Assembly (NCBI RefSeq): GCF_009857135.1
Contig: NZ_CP047318.1
Span: 3,596,001 to 3,660,000, forward strand
Length of the DNA stretch: 64,000 bases
From: Streptomyces sp. HM190
GTDB taxonomy: Bacteria > Actinomycetota > Actinomycetes > Streptomycetales > Streptomycetaceae
Direction of reading: 5' to 3'
In this document: piece after piece, positions 24,101-33,835 of the stretch
How the letters are laid out: each line of letters begins with the position of its first letter
How positions within the stretch are numbered: the first letter of the stretch is position 1
Program-made: the position numbers and the translations under genes
The notes under the pieces: generated by a model
Database searches by the model: none
Told to the model about the DNA's origin: nothing
The model's input: only the letters and a program-made list of their open reading frames with translations

Positions 24101-24755
24101 CGACCTTGAAGTACCGGATCTCCTCGATGTCGTCGCCCCAGAACTCCACCCGCAGGGGGTGCTCCTCGGTCGGCGGGAAGACGTCGAGGATGCCGCCGCG
24201 CACGGCGAACTCGCCGCGCTTCTCCACCAGCTCCACACGGGAGTACGCCGCCGCCGCGAGCGCCTCGACCGTGCGGTTCAGGTCGGCGCTCGCACCGCTG
24301 CGCAGGGACACGGGCTCCAGGTCGCCGAGGCCCTTGACCTGGGGCTGGAGGACGGAACGCACGGGGGCGACGACGACCTGGACCGGGCCGGTCTCCGGGT
24401 CGTCGGGGCTCGGGTGGGTCAGCCGGCGCAGGACGGCGAGACGGCGGCCGACGGTGTCGCTGCGAGGGCTGAGGCGCTCGTGCGGGAGGGTCTCCCAGGC
24501 CGGGTACTCGACCACGCCCGCCGGGGGCAGGAGGGAGCGCAGGGCGGCCGTGAGGTCCTCGGCCTCGCGGCCGGTGGCCGTCACGGCGAGCACCGGCCGC
24601 CCGGCCTCCCGCGCGAGGGCGGCGACGGCGAAGGGCCGGGCCGCCGGGGGGCCGACCATGTCGACATGGGTGCGGTGGCCGTCGGCCGCGGCCCTGATCG
24701 CTTCCGCGAGGGAGGCGTCCTTGACTACGGCGTCGAGCAGACCGTGGAGGCTCAT
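21198..24755 (-). CDS. mfd: Transcription-repair coupling factor
   Basis: A 1185-residue Mfd, the usual length. It removes RNA polymerase stalled at DNA damage and recruits UvrA. Domain order: UvrB-like N-terminal region (residues 1 to about 350), RNA-polymerase-interacting domain (about 480-560; D-Y-I-V-H-E-Q-H-G-V-G-R-Y), SF2 helicase with Walker A G-D-V-G-Y-G-K-T-E, V-I-V-D-E-E-Q-R-F-G and S-A-T-P-I-P-R-T-L, the TRG region with Q-L-R-G-R-V-G-R, and a C-terminal domain. The ATG at 24755 gives the M-S-L-H-G-L-L-D-A-V-V start seen in Streptomyces. It stands alone; the next gene is divergent. Confidence 0.96.
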   Translation of the reverse strand: MSLHGLLDAVVKDASLAEAIRAAADGHRTHVDMVGPPAARPFAVAALAREAGRPVLAVTATGREAEDLTAALRSLLPPAGVVEYPAWETLPHERLSPRSDTVGRRLAVLRRLTHPSPDDPETGPVQVVVAPVRSVLQPQVKGLGDLEPVSLRSGASADLNRTVEALAAAAYSRVELVEKRGEFAVRGGILDVFPPTEEHPLRVEFWGDDIEEIRYFKVADQRSLEVAEHGLWAPPCRELLLTDDVRERARVLAERHPELGELLGKIAEGIAVEGMESLAPVLVDDMELLIDVLPKGAMAVVCDPERVRTRAADLVATSQEFLQASWAATAGGGEAPIDVGAASLWSIADVRDRARELDMMWWSVSPFAADETWTSAADAAGDADTLKLGMQAPETYRGDTAKALADTKGWLADGWRTVFVTEGHGPASRTVEVLGGEGIAARLEAGLGTIAPSVVHVACGSIDYGFIAPSLKLAVLTETDLSGQKAAGKDGARMPARRRKTIDPLTLEAGDYIVHEQHGVGRYIEMVQRTVQGATREYLVVEYAPAKRGQPGDRLYIPTDQLEQITKYVGGEAPTLHRLGGADWTKTKARAKKAVKEIAADLIKLYSARMAAPGHSFGPDTPWQRELEDAFPYAETPDQLTTIAEVKQDMEKTVPMDRLICGDVGYGKTEIAVRAAFKAVQDGKQVAVLVPTTLLVQQHFGTFSERYSQFPVSVRALSRFQTDTEAKATLEGLREGSVDIVIGTHRLFSSETKFKDLGLVIVDEEQRFGVEHKEQLKKLRANVDVLTMSATPIPRTLEMAVTGIREMSTITTPPEERHPVLTFVGPYEEKQIGAAIRRELLREGQVFYIHNRVESIDRAAARLRDIVPEARIATAHGQMSEQALEQVVVDFWEKKFDVLVSTTIVESGIDISNANTLIVERGDTFGLSQLHQLRGRVGRGRERGYAYFLYPPEKPLTETAHERLATIAQHTEMGAGMYVAMKDLEIRGAGNLLGGEQSGHIAGVGFDLYVRMVGEAVADYRRQLESGGIEEEPPLEVKIELPVDAHVPHDYAPGERLRLQAYRAIASVTTEADIAAVREELVDRYGKLPEPVENLLLVAGLRMLARACGVGEIVLQGNNIRFAPVELRESQELRLKRLYPGTVIKPAAHQVLVPRPKTAKVGGKPLLGRELLGWTGEFLASILGS

Positions 24756-25083
24756 GAAGGGCGTTTCCCGTCCTGGGGTCAGGCTGCGGCTGGGGTACAG
24801 CGGGGGCAACACGAGCGCCCGGCCTCAGGGGAGGGGCCGGGGGTGTCCAGGGTACGACGGGCGGCGGGGGTGGTGCGGAGCCTGTGGACAACCGTGGCGG
24901 GCCTCGCCGATGCCTCGCCCCCGCCCCTCCGACGCCCCCCTCACCGCCCCCGCCGCCCTGCCCCTCCCGGTGGCCGCGGTCGGCCCTCGGCCCGGCGGCC
25001 CGCCCCGCACCCCGTCGTCCCGGGGCGTCCGCCTACCCTGTAGGGCGCCCGGTGCAGCCGTCCCGCGATGAACGTGAGTCCCG
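24756..25083. other. Divergent promoter region between mfd and the DUF2079 gene
   Basis: About 330 bp, with long C-rich tracts on the plus strand from 24910 to 25020. It contains one perfect DnaA box (24883-24891). No other supported site or gene. Confidence 0.5.
24883..24891 (-). promoter_or_regulatory. Perfect DnaA box TTGTCCACA
   Basis: The minus-strand 9-mer lies 128 bp upstream of mfd and about 190 bp upstream of the divergent DUF2079 gene. Confidence 0.55.
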
Positions 25084-26616
25084 ATGTCCCCGACCGTGTC
25101 ACCACCGGCGTCGACCGCACCGGTCGCCGTGTCAGAGCCGGTCGTCGTCTCCGAGCCGGCCGCCGTGTCCGAGCCGGTCGCCGTGTCCGAGCCGGTCGTC
25201 GTGTCCGAGCCGGTCGTCGTGTCCGAGCCGGTCACGGTGACGCAGTCGCGGCCGACCGACCGGCGCTCGTCCCTCGCCCGGCACGCCCCGCACCTGCTGG
25301 CGCTGGGCCTGTTCGCGGCGTACGCGACGGAGTCCGTGTGCCGGTACCGGTACATGGGGACACGCTCGTGGGACCTGGGGATATTCGAGCAGGCGATCCG
25401 CGCGTACGCGCACCTGCGGACGCCGGTCGTCGACCTCAAGGGGCCGGGGCTCCATGTGCTCGGCGATCACTTCAGCCCCGTCACGGCGCTGCTCGCGCCC
25501 TTCTACCGGGTCTTCCCCTCGCCCGTGACGCTGCTCGTCGCGCAGGCCGCGCTGTTCGCCCTGTCGGCGGTGCCGGTGACGCGGGCCGCGACCCGGCGGC
25601 TGGGGCGTCCGCGCGGGCTGGCGATCGGTGTGGCCTACGGGTTGTCGTGGGGACTCCAGCGGGCGGTGGACTTCGACTTCCACGAGATCTGCTTCGCCGT
25701 ACCGCTGATCGGGTTCTCCCTGGAGGCCCTGCTCGCCCACCGGTGGCGGGCGGCGCTGCTGTGGGCCCTGCCGCTGGTGCTGGTCAAGGAGGACCTCGGG
25801 GTCACGGTGGCGGCGCTCGCCCTGCTCGTCGTGGTCCGGGCGGGGCGGCGCGGTGCGCCGCGCGACGTCGCCCTCGGCGTCGCCGTCGCGTCGTTCGGGG
25901 CGGTCGCGGCGCTGGTCACCTTCACCATGATCATCCCGGCGTTCAACACCTCCGGCGGGTACGACTACTGGAGCAAGGTCGGCGAGGCCGGCCCCTTCGA
26001 CGGCCTCGACACCAAGGGCCGCACCCTGCTGTGGCTGCTGGTCCCCACCACCGGACTGCTCGCCCTGCGGTCACCGCTCCTGATCGCCGCCCTGCCCACC
26101 GTGGGCTGGCGCTTCCTGTCGTCGGACGACCACTACTGGGGCACGTCCTGGCACTACAGCGCCGTGCTGATGCCCATCGTCTTCCTCGCCCTCGTCGACG
26201 CGCTGCCCGCCGCGCGGCGCAGCCCCCGGCGGTGGCTGCGCTCGTACGCGTCCCACCTGCCCGCCGGGGTCGCCGCGGCGGCGCTGGCGCTGACGACCTC
26301 GCTGCCGCTGTCGGCGCTCACCGAGGCCGACGCCTACCGGGTGCCGGAGCGCGTGGTGGCCGTGGAGAAGCTGCTGGCCACGATCCCGGACGGGGCCACC
26401 GTCGAGTCGAACGTCGGCCCGATCAGCCGTCTGACGTCACGCTGCCGCGTCTTCTGGATCGGCCGGACCGAGGGCCTCGCCCCGGACTACATCGTCTTCG
26501 ACAACTCCTCACGGTGGGTGAAGGACGTACCCCGCTACGCCCGTCAGCTGCACCCCCGGGACCACTACGAACTCCAGGGCCTCGTCCAGGGATACGTCCT
26601 GCTGCGCCGCGTCTGA
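25084..26616 (+). CDS. DUF2079-family polytopic membrane protein
   Basis: A 510-residue membrane protein. The first 50 residues are a Val-Ser-Glu-Pro repeat tail. Hydrophobic segments then follow from about residue 70 to 430 (L-L-A-L-G-L-F-A-A-Y, then L-A-I-G-V-A-Y-G-L-S-W-G, then A-L-L-W-A-L-P-L-V-L). The signature W-D-L-G-I-F-E-Q-A, G-D-H-F-S-P, D-F-D-F-H-E-I and the C-terminal V-E-S-N-V-G-P-I-S-R-L-T-S-R match DUF2079, a family distantly related to GT-C glycosyltransferases. The W-D-x-x-x-F-E and D-H-F motifs would be the acidic GT-C site. The ATG at 25084 has only a weak upstream site. Confidence 0.85.
   Translation: MSPTVSPPASTAPVAVSEPVVVSEPAAVSEPVAVSEPVVVSEPVVVSEPVTVTQSRPTDRRSSLARHAPHLLALGLFAAYATESVCRYRYMGTRSWDLGIFEQAIRAYAHLRTPVVDLKGPGLHVLGDHFSPVTALLAPFYRVFPSPVTLLVAQAALFALSAVPVTRAATRRLGRPRGLAIGVAYGLSWGLQRAVDFDFHEICFAVPLIGFSLEALLAHRWRAALLWALPLVLVKEDLGVTVAALALLVVVRAGRRGAPRDVALGVAVASFGAVAALVTFTMIIPAFNTSGGYDYWSKVGEAGPFDGLDTKGRTLLWLLVPTTGLLALRSPLLIAALPTVGWRFLSSDDHYWGTSWHYSAVLMPIVFLALVDALPAARRSPRRWLRSYASHLPAGVAAAALALTTSLPLSALTEADAYRVPERVVAVEKLLATIPDGATVESNVGPISRLTSRCRVFWIGRTEGLAPDYIVFDNSSRWVKDVPRYARQLHPRDHYELQGLVQGYVLLRRV
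25129..25236 (+). repeat. Six tandem 18-bp repeats encoding V-S-E-P-x-x
   Basis: Six in-frame 18-base units encode a hexapeptide V-S-E-P-V/A-V/A in the N-terminal tail of the DUF2079 protein. Nearly identical DNA in the last copies suggests recent slippage. Being a multiple of three, copy changes keep the frame. Confidence 0.85.
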
Positions 26617-26763
26617 GCCCTCGCGCCACAGCCCTTTCCCCGGCGACACGGAACGCCTCGTTCGATTCCGCGCACTGCACCAAGGGACAATTGGCGCCCC
26701 TCCGTGAACATGACACCGTGGCGACCGCTTCCCGAGGAGCACCGACCAGAAACGGGGAAAGTC

Positions 26764-27321
26764 ATGACCACGTTACGCAGAACGATTCCCGGCGCCACGC
26801 TTTCGGCGGTTCTTCTGCTGACCGGCGCCGCACCCGCCCTCGCCGGTCCCGCCGCGCAGGACGGCGGGGCCTCCACGCAGGCGGTCGCCGCTGTCACCAA
26901 GGCGCAGAAGCTCTCGAAGCTGAGCACCCTGACGCAGAACTCGTCCGGTTCCCAGACCAAGTGGTTCACGGCGCTCGGGCAGCACCGGCAGCACAAGTCG
27001 GCGATCACGAAGTACAAGTTCAACTGGAGCACCAACTACTGCAATTCATCACCGGAGAAGATCCCGGGCGGATACGACTTCTCGTTCCCCTGCTACCGGC
27101 ACGACTTCGGATACCGCAACTACAAGACGATCGCGGGCCAGGCCACATTCAAGCGGTCCCACAAACTCCGGATCGACCAGGCGTTCCTGGGCGACATGAA
27201 CCGTGCCTGCGGACAGAAGTTCTGGGCCGACCCGCTGACCCCGGCCGGCCGCAAGAAGGCCAAGGCCGCGTGCCTGAAGACGGCGAAGAAGTACTACCAG
27301 GCCGTCCGCGCCGCCGGCTGA
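26764..27321 (+). CDS. Secreted prokaryotic phospholipase A2
   Basis: A 185-residue exported enzyme. Signal peptide M-T-T-L-R-R-T, hydrophobic core and A-L-A cleavage site near residue 27. The mature part holds the PLA2 active-site motif C-Y-R-H-D-F-G-Y-R-N-Y, whose His-Asp pair and following residues bind water and Ca2+, and later cysteines (N-R-A-C-G-Q, K-A-A-C-L-K) for disulfides. It matches the small calcium-dependent PLA2 known from Streptomyces violaceoruber, which cleaves the sn-2 acyl chain of phospholipids. The ATG at 26764 is preceded by GGGGAAAG; an in-frame ATG at 26704 lacks a good signal start. Confidence 0.9.
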   Translation: MTTLRRTIPGATLSAVLLLTGAAPALAGPAAQDGGASTQAVAAVTKAQKLSKLSTLTQNSSGSQTKWFTALGQHRQHKSAITKYKFNWSTNYCNSSPEKIPGGYDFSFPCYRHDFGYRNYKTIAGQATFKRSHKLRIDQAFLGDMNRACGQKFWADPLTPAGRKKAKAACLKTAKKYYQAVRAAG

Positions 27322-27322
27322 C

Positions 27323-27356
27323 GCCGCCCGGCCCGGCCGCCGCGGGGCCGGGCGGC
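27323..27356 (+). terminator. Terminator hairpin directly behind the phospholipase gene
   Basis: Perfect 12-bp arms at 27323-27334 and 27345-27356 with a 10-base loop, starting right after the stop codon. No T-tract, as is common for Streptomyces terminators. Confidence 0.75.
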
Positions 27357-27369
27357 ACGGAGGACGAGC

Positions 27370-27407
27370 ACGGCGGGGCGTGGGGATCCTTCCCCACGCC
27401 CCGCCGT
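27370..27407. terminator. Second perfect hairpin, 16-bp arms, between convergent genes
   Basis: Arms at 27370-27385 and 27392-27407 are perfectly complementary around the loop ATCCTT. It lies between the convergent phospholipase and ABC permease genes, so it may serve both directions. Confidence 0.75.
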
Positions 27408-27544
27408 CCCCCGTTCCCCCGTTCCCCCGTTCGCTGGACTCCTTGCCCCGCGGCCCCCGGTTCTCCGCGGTCCCGTTGTCCGCGGCCCCGTACGGCAGCG
27501 TCCCCCGGAACACCCCCGGACCGGCCCCCCGTACCGGTCCGAGC

Positions 27545-27578
27545 GGCTGGTCCGGGCGGTCGGCCGACCGGACCAGCC
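27545..27578 (-). terminator. Terminator hairpin of the ABC operon
   Basis: Arms GGCTGGTCCGG (27545-27555) and CCGGACCAGCC (27568-27578) are perfectly complementary. It lies 40 bp beyond the ABC permease stop in that gene's direction. Confidence 0.65.
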
Positions 27579-27617
27579 GGTCCGCCCGGTCCGCCCCCGC
27601 TTCCTCCCGCTCCGGCG

Positions 27618-30226
27618 TCAGTCCGTCGCGATCGCGTTGAGGACGTTCATCCGTCCCGCCCGGAACGCCGGCACGAGGGCGGCGAGCAGTCCCACGAACG
27701 CCGAGCCGACGAAGACCCCGGTGATGGTCGGCCACGGGATGTCCAGGACCTCCAGGCCCTCCAGAGCGAGGAGCCGCTGGGCGGTGGCACCCCAGCCCAT
27801 CCCCAGCCCCAGGCCCAGCAGCGCGCCGAACAGGGCGATCACCACGGACTCCAGGCGGATCATGCGGCGCAGCTGGCGGCGGGAGAGGCCGATGGCCCGC
27901 ATGAGGCCGATCTCCCGGGTGCGTTCGACCACCGACAGGGCGAGGGTGTTCACGACGCCGAGGATCGCGACGACGATCGCCAGGGCGAGGAGGCCGTACA
28001 CCATGTTGAGCAGCTGGCCGACCTGGTCCTGCAGCGCCTCCTTGTAGTCGGTCTGGTCCATGACCTGGACCGTGGGGTCCTTGGCGACGGCCGTCTTGAG
28101 CGCGGCGTACGCCTCGTCCTTGCCGCCCTCGTCGGCCTTGGCGAGCAGGGCCGTGTCCAGCGGCAGCCGCTCGGCCGGCACATAGCGCTCGACGGTCGTG
28201 AGGTTGGTGTACATCGCGCCCTGGTCGAGGCCCGTGTCGTCGGAGGTGATCGCCGCGAGCCGCAGCTTCGCGGTGCGGCCCCCGTCGAAGGCCACGGTCA
28301 GGGTGTCGCCGACCTTCAGGCCCGCCTTCCCGGCGAACTCGGAGCCGACTGACATCGCGTCGGCGCCGTACGCGGCGGCCAGGTCACCGGAGACGGTCTC
28401 GCGGCGCAGGTCCTCGGCGTAGGTGGGCTCGGCGGCGAGCAGCGACTCCGACTCGGAGGTGCCGTCGGGCGCGGTCACCTTCGCCGGGGTCTCCTTCATC
28501 CGGGTGACGTGGGCGAGACCGTCGACGCCTTCGATCGCCTCGACCGTGGCGGGGTTGAGGGGCTTGCCCCCGTTGCCCGCGGTGACGATGAAGTCGGCGC
28601 CGACCGACTTGTCCAGCTCGGCGGTGGCGGAGGTCACCATGGAGGAGCCGACCACGGACAGGCAGGCGACCAGGGCCAGGCCGATCATGAGGGCCGCGCC
28701 GGTGGCGCCGGTGCGGCGGGGGTTGCGCAGCGCGTTGCGCTCGGCCATCCGGCCGACGGGGCCGAAGGCCCGCAGCAGCACGGCGCTGAGCACCCGCACG
28801 ACACCGCCCGCGAGGAGCGGGCCGATCACGACGAAGCCGATGAGGCTGAGGACGATGCCCACGCCGAGGACCAGCGAGCCCTGCTTCGCCTGGTCGGCGG
28901 TGGCCGCCAGGTAGAGCGCGAAGGCACCGGCGCCGGTGAGCACCAGGCCGACCAGGCCCCGCAGGAGTCCGGCCCTGCCGTCGGCCGGGGTGCCGGCGTC
29001 GCGCAGCGCGGCCATCGGGGAGACCTTGCCCGCGCGGCGGGCGGGCAGGTAGGACGCGAGGACGGTGACGACGATGCCCAGCAGCATGCCGATGGCCGGG
29101 GTCGTCCACCGCACCGTCAGGTCGCGGGTGGACAGTTCCATGCCGACGGCCGACATGAGCTTCATCAGTCCGACCGCGAGGCCGACGCCCGCGCCGACAC
29201 CGACCAGCGAGCCGAGGACGCCGAGCAGCGTCGCCTCGACGAGGACCGACCGGTTGACCTGTCCGCGGGAGGATCCGACGGCCCGCATGAGCCCGATCTC
29301 GCGGGTGCGCTGGGCGACCAGCATCGAGAACGTGTTGATGATCAGGAAGACGCCGACGAGGAACGCGATCCCGGCGAAGCCGAGCATCCCGTACTTGATG
29401 ACGTTCATGAACTCGTCGACGTCGCTGCGGTTGGCGTCCGCGGTCTCCTGCTGCGTGCGGACCTTGTACGCCGTCTCCCGGGCGCCCTTCGCGCCCTGCT
29501 CCGCCTTGAGGGCCGCCAGGGCCGAGGTGACGTTCCGCTTCAGCCGCGCGTCGCTGACGCCCGCCTCGGCGGTGACGTTGACCTGGGTGTAGCGGCCGGT
29601 GGCGCCGAGGAGTCCGCGCTGGGCGGTTGCCGTGTCGAAGAAGACGACGGCGGCACCGGGGTTGGTCACCTTGAACGAGGCGATGCCGACGATCCGGGCG
29701 GTGATGTCCCCGCCGACGGTGATGGTGCGCAGCTCGTCACCGAGCTTCAGGCCGTGCTTGTCGGCGGTGTCGGCGTCGACCATCACCTGGGCCGGACCAC
29801 GCGGGGCGTGCCCGGAGGTGATCTCCATGGAACGGAGGTCGTTCCTCGTCCAGTTGCCCGCGATGGTGGGGGCGCCGGTGGAGGACCCCATGTTCTCGTT
29901 GTCGCGGTCGACGACGGTCACGTCCATCGAGGAGACGGCGCCCTCGGCCGACTCGGCGCCCTCGACCGCGGCCACGTCCTTCACCAGGGAGGCGGGCAGG
30001 GAGTCGGGGCGGCCGGTCCGCGACATCTCGTCGGGCTCGTCGCCGGCGGCGGAGACCGTGACGTCGGAGGAGGTGGCCGCGAACAGCTTGTCGAAGGTGG
30101 TGCCCATGGTGTCGGTGAAGACGAGGGTGCCCGTCACGAACGCCACCGACAGCATGACCGCGATGGCCGACAGCGCCATCCGACCCTTGTGCGCGAAGAA
30201 GTTGCGCATCGATGTCTTCATCACGC

Positions 30227-30230
<4 letters not shown>
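27618..30230 (-). CDS. MacB/FtsX-type ABC transporter permease
   Basis: An 870-residue permease with duplicated FtsX-like halves. There is one N-terminal transmembrane helix (A-L-S-A-I-A-V-M-L-S-V-A-F-V-T-G), a large extracytoplasmic domain (about residues 45-260), three helices with R-T-R-E-I-G-L-M-R-A-V-G-S-S, a central helix pair, a second extracytoplasmic domain and a second set with E-R-T-R-E-I-G-L-M-R-A-I-G-L-S. The repeated E-I-G-L-M-R-A is the coupling-helix motif that contacts the ATPase. Such exporters move lipids, peptides or antibiotics, or transmit force to wall enzymes; the substrate is unknown. The ATG overlaps the ATPase stop by 4 bp. Confidence 0.92.
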
Positions 30231-31015
<785 letters not shown>

Positions 31016-31479
31016 GGTATGTCTCCTAAGTCGGTCAGCAGATGGTGCAGTTGCTCAGCGGATGAGCGGCGGTACGACGTGAGGTGCCGGTCCGTGCGAC
31101 CCGCGGTACCTGCCGTACGAGGTGATGCGTCGAGTCTGGCCGCCCGGTGGGTGCCTGCGCGCTGGTGCTCGGCGCAGTCTTCTGCTGGGGAAAACCCCAC
31201 CCCCGCGGGGCGGGTCCCCACCCCGGCCGGTCCGGTGCGCCGCCCCCCAGCGGCGTAAAGCCAGGTTAAGGACGCCGCCGCCCCCGTCTCTTCCTCCGCC
31301 GGTACGAACCCGCCCCTGGCCGTTGTACGGAGATACCCCTAAGGGATCTCCACCGAGGGGTGGAGACGGTCTCAGGGTTCGGCTCCGCCTTCCGGCGCAG
31401 CCAGGCTGCACCCTGCCGTGACGTGAGGGGCAAGTGGCATGGTGGTCCCCGGCAGATGGATGCAGGGGGAAGGAACCCG
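31016..31479. other. Divergent regulatory region between ABC operon and DHA2 exporter
   Basis: About 460 bp. It holds the perfect dyad at 31347-31366 and a second imperfect dyad just left of it (GAGAT at 31330-31334 and ATCTC at 31346-31350). No gene is convincing. Promoters of both divergent units should lie here. Confidence 0.5.
31347..31366. promoter_or_regulatory. Perfect 8-bp-arm dyad, candidate operator of the exporter gene
   Basis: TCTCCACC and GGTGGAGA surround GAGG. The dyad lies about 115 bp upstream of the DHA2 exporter start and overlaps the right arm of a second imperfect dyad. No regulator gene is adjacent, so the binding protein is unknown. Confidence 0.4.
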
Positions 31480-32997
31480 GTGGGCGAGACACGACCCGCG
31501 CTGCGCGACGCGGCGGAGCAGACCGCATCCGGCAGACGAGGGGCGGTCACCGCCGCGCTCATGCTGGCGATGGGCCTGGCCGCGCTGGACTCCACGATCG
31601 TCTCGACCGCCGTCCCGCAGATCGTCGCCGACCTGGGCGGCTTCTCCGTCTTCTCCTGGCTGTTCTCGGGCTATCTGCTCGCCGTCACCGTCACCCTCCC
31701 CGTCTACGGCAAGCTCTCCGACACCTTCGGCCGCAAGCCGGTGCTGATCGCGGGCGCCGCCCTGTTCCTGCTGGGGTCGCTGCTGTGCGCGCTGGCCTGG
31801 AACATGGGCGCGCTGATCGCCTTCCGGGTCGTCCAGGGCCTGGGCGGCGGGGCGCTGCAGGGCACCGTGCAGACACTGGCGGCCGACCTCTACCCGCTGG
31901 AGGAGCGCCCCAGGATCCAGGCCAGGCTGTCCACGGTGTGGGCGGTGTCGGCGGTGACCGGCCCCGGGGTGGGCGGGGTCCTCGCCGCGTACGCGGACTG
32001 GCGCTGGATCTTCCTGATCAACCTCCCGCTCGGCGCGGCGGCCCTGTGGCTCCTGGTGAAGCACCTGCACGAGCCGGTCCGGGAGCGGACCGCGCGGCCC
32101 CGGGCGGACTGGGCCGGCGCCCTGACGATCTTCGCCTGCGGGGGCGCCCTGCTGACCGCGCTGGTGCAGGGCGGAGTGGCCTGGGCGTGGCTGTCCTGGC
32201 CCTCCCTGACCCTGCTGGGCACGGGAGCCGCCCTCGTGGTGGCGCTGGTCCTCATCGAACGCCGCGCCGCGGAACCGATCATCCCCGGCTGGGTGTGGCG
32301 CCGCCGCGCGATCGCCGCCGTGAACCTGGCGCTGGCCGCGCTGGGCCTGCTGATGGTGGCGCCGACGGTGTTCCTGGCGACCTACGCCCAGTCGGTGCTG
32401 GGGCTGGCCCCGGTGGCCGCCGGCTTCGTCGTCTCCGTCTGGACCCTGAGCTGGCCGGTGTCGGCGGCCCTGAGCCAGCACGTCTACCGCCGCATCGGCT
32501 TCCGGGACACGGCGATCCTGGGCATCACGGCGGCGGCGCTGCTGCTGTTCGCGTTTCCGTTCCTCCCCTACCCGGGGGAGGCCTGGCAGCCGACGCTGCT
32601 GATGCTCCTGCTGGGCGCCGCGCTGGGCCTGTTCCAGCTCCCGCTGATCGTGGGCGTCCAGTCGACGGTGGGCTGGGAGGAACGGGGCACGGCGACGGCG
32701 TCGATCCTCTTCTGCCGCCAGACGGGCCAGACCCTGGGCGCGGCGCTCTTCGGCGCGGTCGCGAACGGTGTCCTGGCCTCCCGTCTGGGCGGCGCGGGCG
32801 ACCTCGACGCGGTGACCCACGGCCTGGACGCGGGCACGACGGCGGAGCCGGTCCGCCGCGCGGTCGCGGAGGCGGTCCACGCGGTGTACCTGGGAGCGGC
32901 GTGCGCGGCGACGGTCGCGCTGCTGGTGCTGCTGGTGGTGGCGCCGCGCAGGTTCCCGGTGCTGAAGGACGGCCGGCCCGACGGACTGACGGACTGA
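31480..32997 (+). CDS. DHA2-family (14-helix) MFS drug exporter
   Basis: A 505-residue major facilitator protein. The first helix has G-L-A-A-L-D-S-T-I-V-S-T-A-V-P-Q-I (the D1 motif of drug/proton antiporters), loop 2-3 has G-K-L-S-D-T-F-G-R-K-P (motif A), and helix 5 has the motif-C-like G-P-G-V-G-G. The number of hydrophobic stretches fits 14 helices (EmrB/QacA type). I chose GTG at 31480 because AAGGA precedes it by seven bases; ATG at 31456 is possible. Likely a proton-driven efflux pump for toxic compounds. The substrate is unknown. Confidence 0.9.
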   Translation: MGETRPALRDAAEQTASGRRGAVTAALMLAMGLAALDSTIVSTAVPQIVADLGGFSVFSWLFSGYLLAVTVTLPVYGKLSDTFGRKPVLIAGAALFLLGSLLCALAWNMGALIAFRVVQGLGGGALQGTVQTLAADLYPLEERPRIQARLSTVWAVSAVTGPGVGGVLAAYADWRWIFLINLPLGAAALWLLVKHLHEPVRERTARPRADWAGALTIFACGGALLTALVQGGVAWAWLSWPSLTLLGTGAALVVALVLIERRAAEPIIPGWVWRRRAIAAVNLALAALGLLMVAPTVFLATYAQSVLGLAPVAAGFVVSVWTLSWPVSAALSQHVYRRIGFRDTAILGITAAALLLFAFPFLPYPGEAWQPTLLMLLLGAALGLFQLPLIVGVQSTVGWEERGTATASILFCRQTGQTLGAALFGAVANGVLASRLGGAGDLDAVTHGLDAGTTAEPVRRAVAEAVHAVYLGAACAATVALLVLLVVAPRRFPVLKDGRPDGLTD

Positions 32998-33074
32998 GGG
33001 CCTGAGGGCCTGAGGGCCTGGGCAACGACGACCTGCCGCGGCGGGTCGGCGGCGCGGCGGCGCGGCGGCGCGGC
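32995..33074. repeat. Two short tandem octamer repeats behind the exporter
   Basis: TGAGGGCC occurs three times at 32995-33018, beginning with the exporter's stop codon. GGCGCGGC occurs three times at 33051-33074. Simple sequence repeats with no evident role. Confidence 0.7.
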
Positions 33075-33269
33075 GGAGGGCCGCGGAAAAGCCTGAGTTA
33101 ATCCGGGTAACACCCCAGGTCAGGGCGGGTTCCCAGAAGAAAGCGCATACCGACCGCTCAGTTTGCGGAAAACGTCGCGCGGCACCGAACCCACGGGTAG
33201 CGTTCACGCCCGCCCCCCGCTCCCTGCGGTCCGCAGGCACCGGACCAGAGCCGCGCAAGGAGACAAGGG

Positions 33270-33835
33270 ATGACCGACCCGTTCCCGTCACCCCCACACC
33301 GTTCCCCCTACGATCCCTCAACCCCGTACGCCCCGCAGTCCCCACCACCCACGTACCCGAGGCCGTACCCGTCCGCGTCCGAGCCGTCGTACCCGTCCGC
33401 GTTCGGACCGCCGTCCGCGCCACCGCTCCCCGACGAGCCCGACGACCCCCCGCCGCACCACCACGGCGACCTGCGTCTGCTGCGGAGCGCCTACCGCCGC
33501 CAGCGGCGGGTGGCGACACTGACCGCGCTGGGCTACTTCCTGTGCTTCCTGCTCCTGTCGGCGTTCGCCCCGTCGTACATGACGGGCACGGTCAGCGGCG
33601 GACTGTCGACGGGACTGCTGCTCGGGCTGCTCCAGGTGCCGGTGACCTGTCTGGCGATCTGGCTGTACGAACGCACCGCGCGCCGCCGCGTGGACCCGCT
33701 CGCGGACCGGATCCGCCGGCTCGCGGAGGCCGAGGCACGCCGGGACGCCAGGCGCGAGGCGGACCGCACCCGCCGCAGCACGGACCGCGCCCCCGACGGG
33801 GCACCCACAACTCCTCGTGGGGGCCCACCCGATGA
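33270..33835 (+). CDS. DUF485-family membrane protein, probably frameshifted near its 3' end
   Basis: An ATG at 33270 follows AAGGAGA. The product has a Pro/Ser/Tyr-rich tail (1-60), then L-R-S-A-Y-R-R-Q-R-R and two transmembrane helices (about 90-108 and 118-136), the DUF485 layout found upstream of acetate/solute symporters. The starting frame has no stop until 35039, inside the symporter. In the frame one base back, a TGA at 33833-33835 overlaps the symporter ATG as ATGA, the usual coupled arrangement, and the segment 33270-33835 is one base short of a whole number of codons. A single-base loss, for example in the C5 run 33790-33794, would explain this. The end coordinate is the presumed ancestral stop. 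Confidence 0.65.

Noticed and set aside
11363..24891. A chromosomal replication origin, suggested by perfect DnaA boxes
   Set aside because: Only four boxes spread over 13.5 kb with no cluster, no AT-rich region and no dnaA/dnaN nearby.
20742..25043. A 1433-codon plus-strand open frame opposite mfd
   Set aside because: It is antisense to a clear 1185-aa Mfd and its protein is Arg/Gly/Leu-rich without motifs; such shadows are normal in very GC-rich DNA.
25129..25236. A CRISPR-like array, suggested by 18-bp units
   Set aside because: The units are in-frame coding repeats with no spacers.
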